Below, one piece after another: positions 27,630-36,704 of a DNA stretch of 64,000 nucleotides. Within the stretch, counting starts at the first letter, position 1. Each line of letters begins with the position of its first letter. Source of the DNA: an uncultured Actinomycetes bacterium (lineage in GTDB: Bacteria > Actinomycetota > Acidimicrobiia > Acidimicrobiales > RAAP-2). Both the position numbers and the translations under genes were made by a program. Under the pieces are notes generated by a model. It ran no database searches, was not told the DNA's origin, and saw nothing but the letters and a program-made list of their open reading frames with translations. The stretch is from the NCBI GenBank assembly GCA_903860915.1, contig CAIOSJ010000018.1:1-64000 (forward strand), read 5' to 3'.

Positions 27630-28785
27630 GCGTCGCGTGGGGCATGCAGTGTTCGTCGTATTCAGCAATCACTATCTCGGGAGCATCGTCACCACAGGCG
27701 GGGCACGTGGGGTCACGACGAACCTTGAAGGTTCGAAAACTCTGATCGAGGGCGTCGTAGGACAACAGACGTCCGACCAGGGGGTCGCCGAGACCGAGGA
27801 TCATCTTCAGGGCTTCGAGCGCCTGAATGGATCCGATGATTCCTGGCAAAACGCCCAAGACGCCAGCCTCGGCGCAGCTCGGAGCAAGGTCGGCGGGCGG
27901 TGGCTCGGGGATCATGCAGCGGTAGCAGGGTCCGACGTAGGGCTGGAACACGGTGGCCTGCCCCTCAAATCGGAAAATCGAGCCGTGTACGACGGGGATT
28001 TTCTTAAGGAGGGCCGCGTCATTGACGAGGTAGCGCGTCGGGAAGTTATCCGTGCCGTCCACAATCACGTCGTAGCCGTCGATGATCTCCAACACGTTAT
28101 GAGCACCGAGACGTGTGTCGTAGGTGACCACCGTGAGGTCGGGGTTCATCAGGGTCAGCGTCTTTTTGGCCGAGTCCACTTTGCGCTCACCGATGCGCTC
28201 CAAATTGTGGAGTATTTGTCGCTGCAGGTTGGAGGAGTCCACGACGTCCATGTCGATGATTCCGAGAGTTCCCACGCCCGCCGCTGCTAGGTAGAGGGCC
28301 GCGGGAGAGCCGAGGCCGCCGGCACCCAGGAGCAGTACCTTGGCGTCGAGCAACTTCATTTGTCCAACTTCGCCCACTTCAGGAAGCAGAAGGTGACGGT
28401 GGTAGCGCACGCGTTGGTCGGCGGTGAGAGTCCGTGGAGTTTGCCACGCCAGGCCCTCGTCCTTCCACTTGTTGAACCCACCGATAATTGAAACGACGTT
28501 GCTGTAACCCAACTCCTGCAGAGTCTTGGTGGCGAAGGCTGAACGCACACCACCGGCGCAGTAGACCGCGATGGCCTGGTCCTTGTTTGTGAGGCGCGCT
28601 TCGACATTGAACTCTAGATTTCCACGGGGAATATGTACGGCCCCGGGCACCATGCCCTGTTCGTATTCGTCAGGCTCCCGCACGTCGAGAAGCTGATAGT
28701 CAGATAGGTGGGCTGCTACCTCGGCGGCATCGATTTCGCGAATTTCGGCCTTGGCTGCGTTGAGTAAATCTCGGGGTGTCGCCAC
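27619..28785 (-). CDS. Rhodanese-MoeB/ThiF adenylyltransferase fusion (domains in reversed order)
   Basis: The 388-aa protein has an N-terminal rhodanese domain (LLDVREPDEYEQG and active-site YCAGGVRSA near residue 75) followed by a ThiF/MoeB adenylating domain (LLGAGGLGSPAALYLAAAG, DNFPTRYLVND, zinc CYRC and CPAC). MoeZ/MoeB3-like proteins activate the C-terminal Gly-Gly of MoaD/ThiS-type sulfur carriers and transfer sulfur from the rhodanese, but there the rhodanese is normally C-terminal. GGAAGGAG precedes GTG at 28785. Its carrier protein is not in the window. Confidence 0.9.
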   Translation of the reverse strand: MATPRDLLNAAKAEIREIDAAEVAAHLSDYQLLDVREPDEYEQGMVPGAVHIPRGNLEFNVEARLTNKDQAIAVYCAGGVRSAFATKTLQELGYSNVVSIIGGFNKWKDEGLAWQTPRTLTADQRVRYHRHLLLPEVGEVGQMKLLDAKVLLLGAGGLGSPAALYLAAAGVGTLGIIDMDVVDSSNLQRQILHNLERIGERKVDSAKKTLTLMNPDLTVVTYDTRLGAHNVLEIIDGYDVIVDGTDNFPTRYLVNDAALLKKIPVVHGSIFRFEGQATVFQPYVGPCYRCMIPEPPPADLAPSCAEAGVLGVLPGIIGSIQALEALKMILGLGDPLVGRLLSYDALDQSFRTFKVRRDPTCPACGDDAPEIVIAEYDEHCMPHATLKA

Positions 28786-28860
28786 GTGGCTCCTTCCATT
28801 GAGGTAAATCTTACCAGTTTGGTCGGGTTTAAGAATCAGCCATCTTGCTATACCTGAGAT

Positions 28861-29457
28861 ATGGAACTACGAGCAGCTCTCCGCGCGCGGCGAATGGTCC
28901 GAAGTTTTACCGGGGAAGCCGTTTCAGGCGAACTCTTGGCAGAACTCGCTACCGAAGCCCTTCGTAGTCCCACCGCAGGTAATTCGGCGGGGGTTTACTT
29001 CACCATCCTCGAGGGTGGCCAGGTGGCCAGATATTTTGAAATCGCCACCGACCAGCCGTGGCGCGACCGCAATATTCGCGCGGCGGGCCTCCTGCGCGCG
29101 GGAGCGGTCATTCTGGTGACCTGCGACGCTCGGGCCTACGTTCGTCGTTACGCCGACCACGACAAAATCGGCTCGGGTCTCGATGACGTCGATGGCTGGC
29201 CCATCCCCTACTGGCTGACCGACGCGGCCATGGCCACCATGTCGCTACTGCTGCTGCTACACGAAGCAGAACTCGCCGCGACGATATGGGGAAACTTTCG
29301 AGACGACCGTGGCGTCCTCGCTCTGGGCGAGGTACCCGAGGAACATCAGCTCTTCGCCACCGTGATCGTCGGTCATTCCGATGGTCTCGACCACCGCTCC
29401 GCGTCGCTCGATAGACCTACCCCGTCGCGGGCCTCACGCGTTCGGCGATTGACCTAG
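28861..29457 (+). CDS. Nitroreductase-family FMN oxidoreductase
   Basis: The 198-aa protein has the FMN phosphate-binding start ALRARRMVRSFTGE, then PTAGNSAGVYF and the C-terminal LLLHEAELAATIWGNFRD, consistent with the nitroreductase fold; the substrate is not predictable. TATACC lies 6 nt before ATG, a near match to the leaderless pattern (last base C not T). The 3' end overlaps pepA by 24 bp. Confidence 0.85.
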   Translation: MELRAALRARRMVRSFTGEAVSGELLAELATEALRSPTAGNSAGVYFTILEGGQVARYFEIATDQPWRDRNIRAAGLLRAGAVILVTCDARAYVRRYADHDKIGSGLDDVDGWPIPYWLTDAAMATMSLLLLLHEAELAATIWGNFRDDRGVLALGEVPEEHQLFATVIVGHSDGLDHRSASLDRPTPSRASRVRRLT

Positions 29458-30945
29458 CGACAGTGCACGCAAGAACTCGATAATGGTTCGCGCGCTAAAC
29501 GCCGTACCACCCTTCGTCGCGTAGCCCCGTTCGTTATCGCTACGACCTGGTCCCGCAATGTCGAGGTGAACCCAGGGGGTCTCCGCCACGAAGCGACGGA
29601 GCAATAGCGCCGCCGAAATTGCTCCGGCATTGCCGGCCTTGCCGACGTTCTTCATGTCCGCAATCTCCGAATCAATGTGAGATTCGTACGACTCCACCAG
29701 GGGCAGACGCCACAGCGCTTCACCCGAGCGCTCACTGGCCGCAGCAAAGGCGGTGGCCAGGTCGTCAGAATTCGTAAAGATCGCCCCGACTTCGTCACCA
29801 AGCGCCACGGCCTGAGCTCCCGTCAGCGTGGCCACGTCGATGATGCTGTCGGGCTTGGCTTCCACCGCGAGCGAGAGACCATCAGCCAGAATCAGTCGAC
29901 CCTCAGCATCCGTATTGAGCACTTCAATAGTCATGCCGTTGCGGATAGTCAGAACGTCACCGGGCTTCATGGCCGAAGAACCGAGGAGGTTCTCGGTTAA
30001 CGGAGCAATAACGGTCAGGCGAAGTTTGAGGCCTAAACGGCTCACCGCCGACAGCACCGAAAGAACGACCGCGGCGCCCGTCATGTCGGTCTTCATGGTC
30101 AGCATTCCGGCGTAGGTCTTGATGCTGAGACCTCCGGAGTCAAAGGTGACCCCCTTGCCCACCAGGGCCACGTGGGGTAGTACGGCGTGGGGCTGAGGGT
30201 CGTAGGTGGCGTACACCAAGCGTGGAGACTGGGACGAGCCCAAACTCACACCGAGCAGGCCCCCCAACTTTTCCTCTTCCACCTTTGAGCCCGACCACGA
30301 GTCGACCTTGATATGGGGGTCTTTCTCCAGCCTCCGCAGTGCGCGCTTAGCGAGTTCCTTGGGGGCCAATTGACTTGGGGGGCAGTCAATGAGCTCCTTA
30401 GCCCAGTTGACCGCCTCGGCCACGATGATGCCGTCCTTCAGCTTCGCTTCGATATCTGCGTCCACCGCACGGTCGGGGCCCGTGGGAATCAGGACCAACT
30501 CGCTTAGATCCGACGTGTCCTTCGCCGAGAAAACGTAGCTCGAGAGGATGGCGCCCTCGGCCAATGAGGCCAGCACCTCGCCAGTATTGGCCAGGTCGCT
30601 GGGAGCAAAGAGGAGGGCACTCGAAATATTCGAGGAGCTACGCACCGCGCTAGCGCCGATCCGGCGCCATTCGTCCAAGGTGTTCGTGGGTGCAGCGCCA
30701 CAACTCACGAGCGTCACGTTGGCTGGCCCGGTAGAACGCAGGGTCGTGCTCGAGCCAACGGTAGTTGTCAGTCCTTGTCGAGTGGCCCATTCACTGGTCA
30801 CCCGCGTCGGCAGGGTCATGCCGCCAACGTTGCTGGGGACCCACTGCGAGAGTTCGCATTCCCCATCAACGAAACGTACGAGCAGCACTATGGAGGCGAA
30901 CTCCTCGATCTCTTCCAGTGTTCCCAGACGAACCGTCTTTCCCAT
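29434..30945 (-). CDS. pepA: Leucyl aminopeptidase (M17)
   Basis: The 503-aa cytosolic aminopeptidase has the M17 signature NTDAEGRLILADGL, the metal/catalytic segment LVGKGVTFDSGGLSIK and KTDMTGAAVVL. It removes N-terminal residues from peptides in a hexameric dizinc enzyme. AAGGGAG is 6 nt before ATG. It lies 22 bp after the adenosyltransferase gene on the same strand and may be cotranscribed with it. Confidence 0.96.
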   Translation of the reverse strand: MGKTVRLGTLEEIEEFASIVLLVRFVDGECELSQWVPSNVGGMTLPTRVTSEWATRQGLTTTVGSSTTLRSTGPANVTLVSCGAAPTNTLDEWRRIGASAVRSSSNISSALLFAPSDLANTGEVLASLAEGAILSSYVFSAKDTSDLSELVLIPTGPDRAVDADIEAKLKDGIIVAEAVNWAKELIDCPPSQLAPKELAKRALRRLEKDPHIKVDSWSGSKVEEEKLGGLLGVSLGSSQSPRLVYATYDPQPHAVLPHVALVGKGVTFDSGGLSIKTYAGMLTMKTDMTGAAVVLSVLSAVSRLGLKLRLTVIAPLTENLLGSSAMKPGDVLTIRNGMTIEVLNTDAEGRLILADGLSLAVEAKPDSIIDVATLTGAQAVALGDEVGAIFTNSDDLATAFAAASERSGEALWRLPLVESYESHIDSEIADMKNVGKAGNAGAISAALLLRRFVAETPWVHLDIAGPGRSDNERGYATKGGTAFSARTIIEFLRALSLGQSPNA

Positions 30946-30967
30946 AACAACTCCCTTGTGTAGTTCT

Positions 30968-31507
30968 TTACGAGTGCCGGGCCGTTCGGTGCTGGTCGCC
31001 CTCAGCCCAACGAGCCATGGTCCACACTAAGTCACTCATTCGATTCAAATAGGACACCACCAGGGACCCCGCTAGCGGGTAGCCCACCGCGTGGCGTTCC
31101 GCGCGGCGAACCACCGTTCGCGCCACGTCCAGCGCAGCGGAAATCTGGTTCTCACCGGGGACGACGAACTCAGCAGGCATGGTGATTTCACTCGATAGTG
31201 CGTCGATTTCTTGCTCATTACGAAGAATCATGGCGGACGACACCAGCGAGACATCGCTTTTTAATTTGTGGCGATTCTCGGGGGCCGTAGCCACTTCGGC
31301 CATCAGGACCCAGAGGTCCCGCTCTAGTCGAATGAGAAGTTCGTTGAGTCGGCTCTCGGGTTCGGTGAGCGAACGAGCCCAGCCCAAAGCCGCTTGAGCT
31401 TCGTCGACGGTGCCATTTACTTCGATGGCGTCTGAATTTTTGGGGACTCGGCCACCGAAGTACAGGCCAGTCGTACCGTCGTCACCATCGCGCGTATAGA
31501 TTTTCAC
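30968..31507 (-). CDS. pduO: Cob(I)alamin adenosyltransferase, PduO type
   Basis: The 179-aa protein begins with the ATP-binding KIYTRDGDDGTTGLYFGG and has VNGTVDEAQAALGWAR and a C-terminal VVSYLNRMSDLVWTMAR, all typical of PduO/MMAB enzymes that make adenosylcobalamin. The product is required by methylmalonyl-CoA mutase, encoded 4.5 kb away. GTG at 31507 lies 6 nt after TACGCT, so the ORF track's start at 31549 is upstream of the likely transcription start. It is divergent from metH. Confidence 0.94.
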   Translation of the reverse strand: MKIYTRDGDDGTTGLYFGGRVPKNSDAIEVNGTVDEAQAALGWARSLTEPESRLNELLIRLERDLWVLMAEVATAPENRHKLKSDVSLVSSAMILRNEQEIDALSSEITMPAEFVVPGENQISAALDVARTVVRRAERHAVGYPLAGSLVVSYLNRMSDLVWTMARWAEGDQHRTARHS

Positions 31508-31513
31508 GTTTAA

Positions 31514-31519
31514 AGCGTA
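31514..31519 (-). promoter_or_regulatory. -10 box of the adenosyltransferase gene (leaderless)
   Basis: TACGCT-TTAAAC-GTG. The 70-bp gap to metH leaves no room for a cobalamin riboswitch. Confidence 0.65.
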
Positions 31520-31578
31520 CCGGTCGGCCGGCTCCTTCAGAGCCCCCAAAGAGCGTCTGCCACTAACCTTGGGTATTA

Positions 31579-34500
31579 ATGGAAAGCCGTCACCACACTC
31601 CCTTGCGGCGACCCGACGCCACTGACCCCTATCTACGCGAGCTCGCTCGTCGCACCGTGGTCTTCGATGGCGCCATGGGGACCAACTTGCAACTGATGGA
31701 CTTAGGAGTCAGCGATTTTGGCAGCGCCGAGCTCGAAGGCTGTAACGAAATTCTGGTCGCGACCCGACCGGACGCGATTAAGGCAGTTCACCGCTCCTTT
31801 TTCGAAGTCGGATGCGACGTCGTCGAGACCAACTCTTTTGGTTCTTTTTCCTTTGTTCTGGCGGAATACGGGATCGCGGACCGAGCCTTTGAGCTAGCCC
31901 TCTCCTCGGCTCGGCTCGCTCGAGAAGTCGCGGACGAATTCACCACGCCGTCGTCAGCAAAATTCGTGGCTGGGTCCATTGGGCCGGGAACCAAGTTCCC
32001 CTCCCTCGGTCAAATTTCCTACGACGACCTCAGCGCCAGCTACGAAGAGTTGGCCTACGGACTTCTCGAAGGCGGTGTCGATCTCCTCCTCGTCGAGACC
32101 ATGTACGACCTCCTGAGTGGTAAGGCCGCCATCGCCGCCTGTCACCGTGCGATGGAGCGTCACGGTCGCATCGTTCCCATTCAGGCTCAAGTCACCATCG
32201 AATTATCGGGGCGCATGCTGCCCGGTACCGAAATCGGCGCCGCCATTACGGCCCTCTCGCCCCTCGGTATTGACGTCCTCGGTCTCAACTGCGCGACTGG
32301 TCCCGTGGAAATGTACGAGGCCCTTCGCCAGCTCAGCGACACGGCGCCCATGCCCATTGCCTGTTTGCCCAACGCCGGTCTGCCCAGCGTGGTCGACGGC
32401 GCGATGCACTACGACCTCACCCCCGAGCAGCTCGCTGAGCACCTCGGACGATTCGTCAACGAATTTGGCGTCAACGCCGTCGGTGGTTGTTGCGGAACGA
32501 CCCCCGCCCACCTCGCCGCGGTCGTTGAAATGGTGGGCCACGCCACGCCCCGGACCCGGCAACCCGTCTTAGAGCCCTCGGCGGCGTCGATTTATTCGGC
32601 CACGGCCTACCACCAGGACAGCTCGGTATTGCTCGTCGGCGAGCGGACGAACGCCAACGGCTCGAAGAAATTCCGCGAAGCCATGCTGGAGGGCGACTGG
32701 GACACTTGCGTGGCCATGGCCCGCGATCAAATCAAAGAGGGCGCCCACATTCTCGACGTCTGCGTTGACTACACCGGCGCTGACGGTGTAGCCGACATTG
32801 GTGAGCTCATGAGTCGCCTGGCCACCCAATCCTCGGTTCCCATCATGGTGGACACAACCGAGACGGTGGTCGCGCGAAACGCCCTGCGCTGGCTCGGGGG
32901 TAAGGCCATCTTGAATTCCGTCAACCTCGAAGAGGGCGATGGTCCGGGAACTCGTTTGGATGGTTTTTTGTCCCTAGCGGCCGAGTTTGGGGCTGCCGTG
33001 GTGGCAACCTGTATTGACGAAGAAGGGCAAGCTCGATCCGCGGATTGGAAAGTTCGAGCCGCGCAAGCCATTACCACCCTCGCCGTGGAGCGCTACGGCA
33101 TTGACCCCGTCGATATCTTCATTGACCCCCTCGCCCTGCCCCTCTCAACCGGTATGGAGGAATCTCGTCGAGACGGAATCGAAACTATCGAGGCAATCCG
33201 CCGTATCAAGAATGAACTTCCGGGAGTGCAGACCATACTTGGTCTATCTAACGTGTCCTTCGGACTCAACCCAGCTGCGCGACAAGTTCTGAACTCCGTA
33301 TTTCTTCACGAGTGCGCCGAAGCCGGCCTCGACGCCGCCATCGTTCACGCTTCGAAAATCCTCCCCCTCGCTCGTATCGATGACCAGGTACGCCAGGTGT
33401 GCCTGGATCTCATCTACGACCGTCGTCGGGAGGGTTACGACCCCCTGCAGACACTGCTCGGTCTCTTCGAAGGGGTCACCACCTCGTCGAACAACAAGAG
33501 TGATCTGCTCGATCTGCCCCTGCGGGAAAGACTACGTCGACGCATCATCGACGGGGTTCGTGTCGGTCTCGACGACGACCTCGTAGCAGCGATGGCCGAG
33601 GGTATTGAGCCCTTGGCCATCGTGAATGACATCTTGCTGGACGGTATGCGTGAGGTGGGCGATCTCTTCGCCTCCGGTGAAATGCAGCTTCCCTTCGTCC
33701 TGCAGAGTGCCGAGACCATGAAGGCCGCCGTCGCGCAGCTCGAGCCTCACATGGAAAAGAGTGATCAGGGCGGACGGGGCAAGGTTGTTCTCGCCACTGT
33801 CAAGGGCGACGTGCACGACATTGGAAAAAATCTGGTGGACATCATCTTGACCAATAACGGCTACGAGGTGATCAATCTCGGCATAAAGGTCGGTGTCAAC
33901 GAGATGCTGGCCGCCGTTAAAGAGCACAATGCCGACGCGCTAGGAATGAGCGGACTCTTGGTGAAGTCCACTCTCATCATGCGGGAAAATCTACAAACCA
34001 TGAACGAGCAAGGTCTCAGTCACATTCCCGTCTTGCTCGGTGGGGCCGCACTTACGCGCACCTACGTGGAACGCGACATGCGAGAAACCTACGAGGGCCG
34101 CGTCTTTTATGGCAAGGACGCCTTCGAGGGCCTTCGCGTCCTCGACCGACTAGGCGAACTACGTCGCAGCGGCGAAGTCGATCACGCCTTTGGTCGTGAA
34201 CTCTCCCAACGCCGATTGCCCAAACGTAATCGCGACGGAGCAGATCCCGCACCCGAGGGCCTGCCGACTCACGCACCTTCAGTGGCTACCGACAATCCAC
34301 TCTTTCCGCCGCCCTTCCTAGGTTCTCGAGTAGCCAAGGGAATATCGATTGACGACATTTCCGAGTACTTGAATTTGACGGCCCTGTTCAGAAACCAGTG
34401 GGGATTCCGCCCGGAAAATGGTGAAAACGATGACGAGTTCAAGACTCGAGTCCGAGCGATATTGCGCGAGCAAATAGACGTAGCCAAGGCTGACAGTCTC

Positions 34501-35085
34501 TTGCTACCGCAGGTGGTCTACGGCCACTTCCCGGCGGCCAGCGAGAAGGGCGACCTCGTCCTGTTTACCGACGACACGCGCACCAGCGAACTCGCAAGAT
34601 TCTCCTTTCCTCGACAGCACAAGGACCCCCACTTGTGTATTGCCGATTTCTTTCGTCCCGTTGGCAGCCCTGACCGCGACTACGCGAGTTTCATGCTGGT
34701 GACTATGGGTGCCCGGGTGTCGGAACGCTGTCAAGAACTCTTTAGCGAGGATCGTTATCAGGACTACCTGTTGCTACACGGCCTCGGAGTGGAAATGGCC
34801 GAAGCACTCGCCGAAATGTGGCACTTTCGCATTCGCGAAGAATTGGGCTTTGAGGGTGAAGACGGTCCCACCCTCAATGGACTCTTCCGCCAAAAGTATC
34901 GTGGCGGCCGTTATTCGTGGGGCTACCCCGCCTGTCCCGATCTCGCCGATAACGCCAAGGTCGCCGAACTTCTCGGCGCGCAGCGTATTGGCGTCGAAGT
35001 CTCAGAGGGTTTCCAGTTGCAGCCCGAGCAGACCACGGACGCGATTATTTGTCATCACCCTCAGGCGAAATACTTCATCGCCTAA
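31579..35085 (+). CDS. metH: Cobalamin-dependent methionine synthase
   Basis: The 1168-aa enzyme has all four modules: homocysteine domain with zinc Cys in GLNCATGP and GGCCGTTP (about 1-330), folate domain (LLVGERTNANGSKKF onward, about 350-640), cobalamin domain with KGDVHDIGKNLVD near 740-750 providing the cobalt-ligand His, and reactivation domain to the end (RYSWGYPACPDL). It methylates homocysteine from methyl-tetrahydrofolate. ATG at 31579 has a TAACCT box nine nucleotides upstream, implying a very short leader. It is divergent from the adenosyltransferase and ends in a 4-nt overlap with lipBA. Confidence 0.97.
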   Translation: MESRHHTPLRRPDATDPYLRELARRTVVFDGAMGTNLQLMDLGVSDFGSAELEGCNEILVATRPDAIKAVHRSFFEVGCDVVETNSFGSFSFVLAEYGIADRAFELALSSARLAREVADEFTTPSSAKFVAGSIGPGTKFPSLGQISYDDLSASYEELAYGLLEGGVDLLLVETMYDLLSGKAAIAACHRAMERHGRIVPIQAQVTIELSGRMLPGTEIGAAITALSPLGIDVLGLNCATGPVEMYEALRQLSDTAPMPIACLPNAGLPSVVDGAMHYDLTPEQLAEHLGRFVNEFGVNAVGGCCGTTPAHLAAVVEMVGHATPRTRQPVLEPSAASIYSATAYHQDSSVLLVGERTNANGSKKFREAMLEGDWDTCVAMARDQIKEGAHILDVCVDYTGADGVADIGELMSRLATQSSVPIMVDTTETVVARNALRWLGGKAILNSVNLEEGDGPGTRLDGFLSLAAEFGAAVVATCIDEEGQARSADWKVRAAQAITTLAVERYGIDPVDIFIDPLALPLSTGMEESRRDGIETIEAIRRIKNELPGVQTILGLSNVSFGLNPAARQVLNSVFLHECAEAGLDAAIVHASKILPLARIDDQVRQVCLDLIYDRRREGYDPLQTLLGLFEGVTTSSNNKSDLLDLPLRERLRRRIIDGVRVGLDDDLVAAMAEGIEPLAIVNDILLDGMREVGDLFASGEMQLPFVLQSAETMKAAVAQLEPHMEKSDQGGRGKVVLATVKGDVHDIGKNLVDIILTNNGYEVINLGIKVGVNEMLAAVKEHNADALGMSGLLVKSTLIMRENLQTMNEQGLSHIPVLLGGAALTRTYVERDMRETYEGRVFYGKDAFEGLRVLDRLGELRRSGEVDHAFGRELSQRRLPKRNRDGADPAPEGLPTHAPSVATDNPLFPPPFLGSRVAKGISIDDISEYLNLTALFRNQWGFRPENGENDDEFKTRVRAILREQIDVAKADSLLLPQVVYGHFPAASEKGDLVLFTDDTRTSELARFSFPRQHKDPHLCIADFFRPVGSPDRDYASFMLVTMGARVSERCQELFSEDRYQDYLLLHGLGVEMAEALAEMWHFRIREELGFEGEDGPTLNGLFRQKYRGGRYSWGYPACPDLADNAKVAELLGAQRIGVEVSEGFQLQPEQTTDAIICHHPQAKYFIA

Positions 35086-36704
35086 CGCAGTCGCAGGGCC
35101 ACCGGCGTCGACGCCGCCAGGGCTTCTTTTGCGTGATAGCTCGAGCGCGTTAGTGGTGACGCTTGAACGTGATCGAGACCGAGTGCCCGACCGCGTTCGG
35201 CTAAATCATCGAACTCGGCTGGCTCCCACCAACGCGCTACGGGGACGTGATCCCTGGTGGGTCGTAAGTACTGGCCAATCGTGGCAATCGACACCCCCAC
35301 GGCTGACATATCGGCCAGGGTCTCTTCGACTTCGTCGGCGGTTTCGCCGAGGCCCACCATCATTCCGGACTTCGTCGTAAGACCACTCGCCGAAGAACGG
35401 GCGAGAACGGTCAGCGATCGCGCGTAGCCGGCGCTCGGTCGAATCGCCCGCTGCAATCGCGCCACCGTCTCCATGTTGTGATTCACCACGTCGGGGCGGG
35501 CATCGAGAATGAGACTCAGTGAATCGACGTCCCCGCGTAGGTCGCTGACGAGCACCTCAATGTTGGTTTCCGGCCGACGTTCACGAATGGCGCGAATAGT
35601 GTCGGCGATGGCGCCCGCCCCACCATCGGCCAGATCGTCGCGCGCCACGCAGGTCACCACCGCGTGCGCCAGATTGAGTCGAACAACCGCTTCCGCGACA
35701 CGACTCGGCTCCGTCGGGTCGAGTGCTAGGGGCTTGCGGGTGTCAATCAGACAGAAGGTGCACGCTCTGGTGCAGCGCTCGCCGTTGACCATGAAGGTTG
35801 CCGTTCCGGCTTTCCAACACTCGAAGATATTCGGACAGCCCGCTTCTTCACAGACCGTCACCAGCTGCAAATCCGACGTGAGCGAACGCAACGACTGGTA
35901 TTCCTCACCCATATGAGCCGGGATTCGTAGCCACTCAGGCTTACGTTCGTTGAGTGGTAGTGATTCATCGGGATTAACCCCCGCCCGGCGCAGGCGGCGC
36001 AGTAAGGCTCGTTCACCACCTTCGCTAGCGGCCCCGAGGTCAACGCTGGCGACCCGTGATTCCTCACTCAGACGCTTGGTGATCTCGAGATCCAGGATTG
36101 GTTCGACGTGGGCTACTCGAAGCTCGAGACCCAGGGCCCGAAGTGACGTAACTGGTTTATCCGCAATGCCGCAGGGGATGATGGCGTCGAATCGTGTGAG
36201 ATCGCAATCAACATTGAGCGCGACACCGTGCAAGGTCCGTCGGCGACCGTGGCGATCTCGTTGCGTGCGTACGCCCACGGCCGCAATTTTCTGCGGCAGC
36301 GTGTCGAGATGGGCCCACACTCCGGGGTAGCCATCGAGACGACCGACGCGACCGAGAATTCCGTCGTGATCGAGGCTCGTCACCGTAGCCACCACCGCGT
36401 CTTCTAAGCGACAGACGTGCTTTCGACCTGATGAGGGATCACTCGACACGGTCACAATCGCCCAGGCCACAATCTGACCCGGTCCGTGAAAGGTGACGTC
36501 GCCACCACGGTCCGCAGTTTCGACCACCGCGTTCAACTCGTCTAGCGGAACGAGGAAACTCTGATCCGAAGCACGAACCCCTCGCGTATACGTCGCGGGG
36601 TGCTCCATCACTAACAAATAGTCATCCGCCGCGTTCACGAGCGCGTGCTGTAAATCATTGGCCTCTCGAAAACTGATACGGCCGAGATGCCGGCGACGCA
36701 GCAT
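35082..36704 (-). CDS. lipBA: Fused octanoyltransferase (LipB) - lipoyl synthase (LipA)
   Basis: One 540-aa frame encodes both steps of lipoate assembly. Residues about 1-215 are LipB: HPATYTRG, GGDVTFHGPGQ, the catalytic Lys in LPQKIAAVG and catalytic Cys in IIPCGIADKPVTSL. Residues about 240-540 are LipA: the auxiliary-cluster CEEAGCPNIFEC, the radical-SAM CTRACTFC and the C-terminal RSSYHA. The linker is around 215-240. Normally these are separate proteins of about 220 and 320 aa, so neither half is truncated. The ATG overlaps the E2 stop by one base (TAATG), placing it in the lpdA-E2 transcript. Confidence 0.94.
   Translation of the reverse strand: MLRRRHLGRISFREANDLQHALVNAADDYLLVMEHPATYTRGVRASDQSFLVPLDELNAVVETADRGGDVTFHGPGQIVAWAIVTVSSDPSSGRKHVCRLEDAVVATVTSLDHDGILGRVGRLDGYPGVWAHLDTLPQKIAAVGVRTQRDRHGRRRTLHGVALNVDCDLTRFDAIIPCGIADKPVTSLRALGLELRVAHVEPILDLEITKRLSEESRVASVDLGAASEGGERALLRRLRRAGVNPDESLPLNERKPEWLRIPAHMGEEYQSLRSLTSDLQLVTVCEEAGCPNIFECWKAGTATFMVNGERCTRACTFCLIDTRKPLALDPTEPSRVAEAVVRLNLAHAVVTCVARDDLADGGAGAIADTIRAIRERRPETNIEVLVSDLRGDVDSLSLILDARPDVVNHNMETVARLQRAIRPSAGYARSLTVLARSSASGLTTKSGMMVGLGETADEVEETLADMSAVGVSIATIGQYLRPTRDHVPVARWWEPAEFDDLAERGRALGLDHVQASPLTRSSYHAKEALAASTPVALRLR

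Noticed and set aside
31508-31578. Cobalamin riboswitch between the adenosyltransferase and metH
   Set aside because: The gap is only about 70 bp and the adenosyltransferase is leaderless, so there is no space for the roughly 200-nt element.
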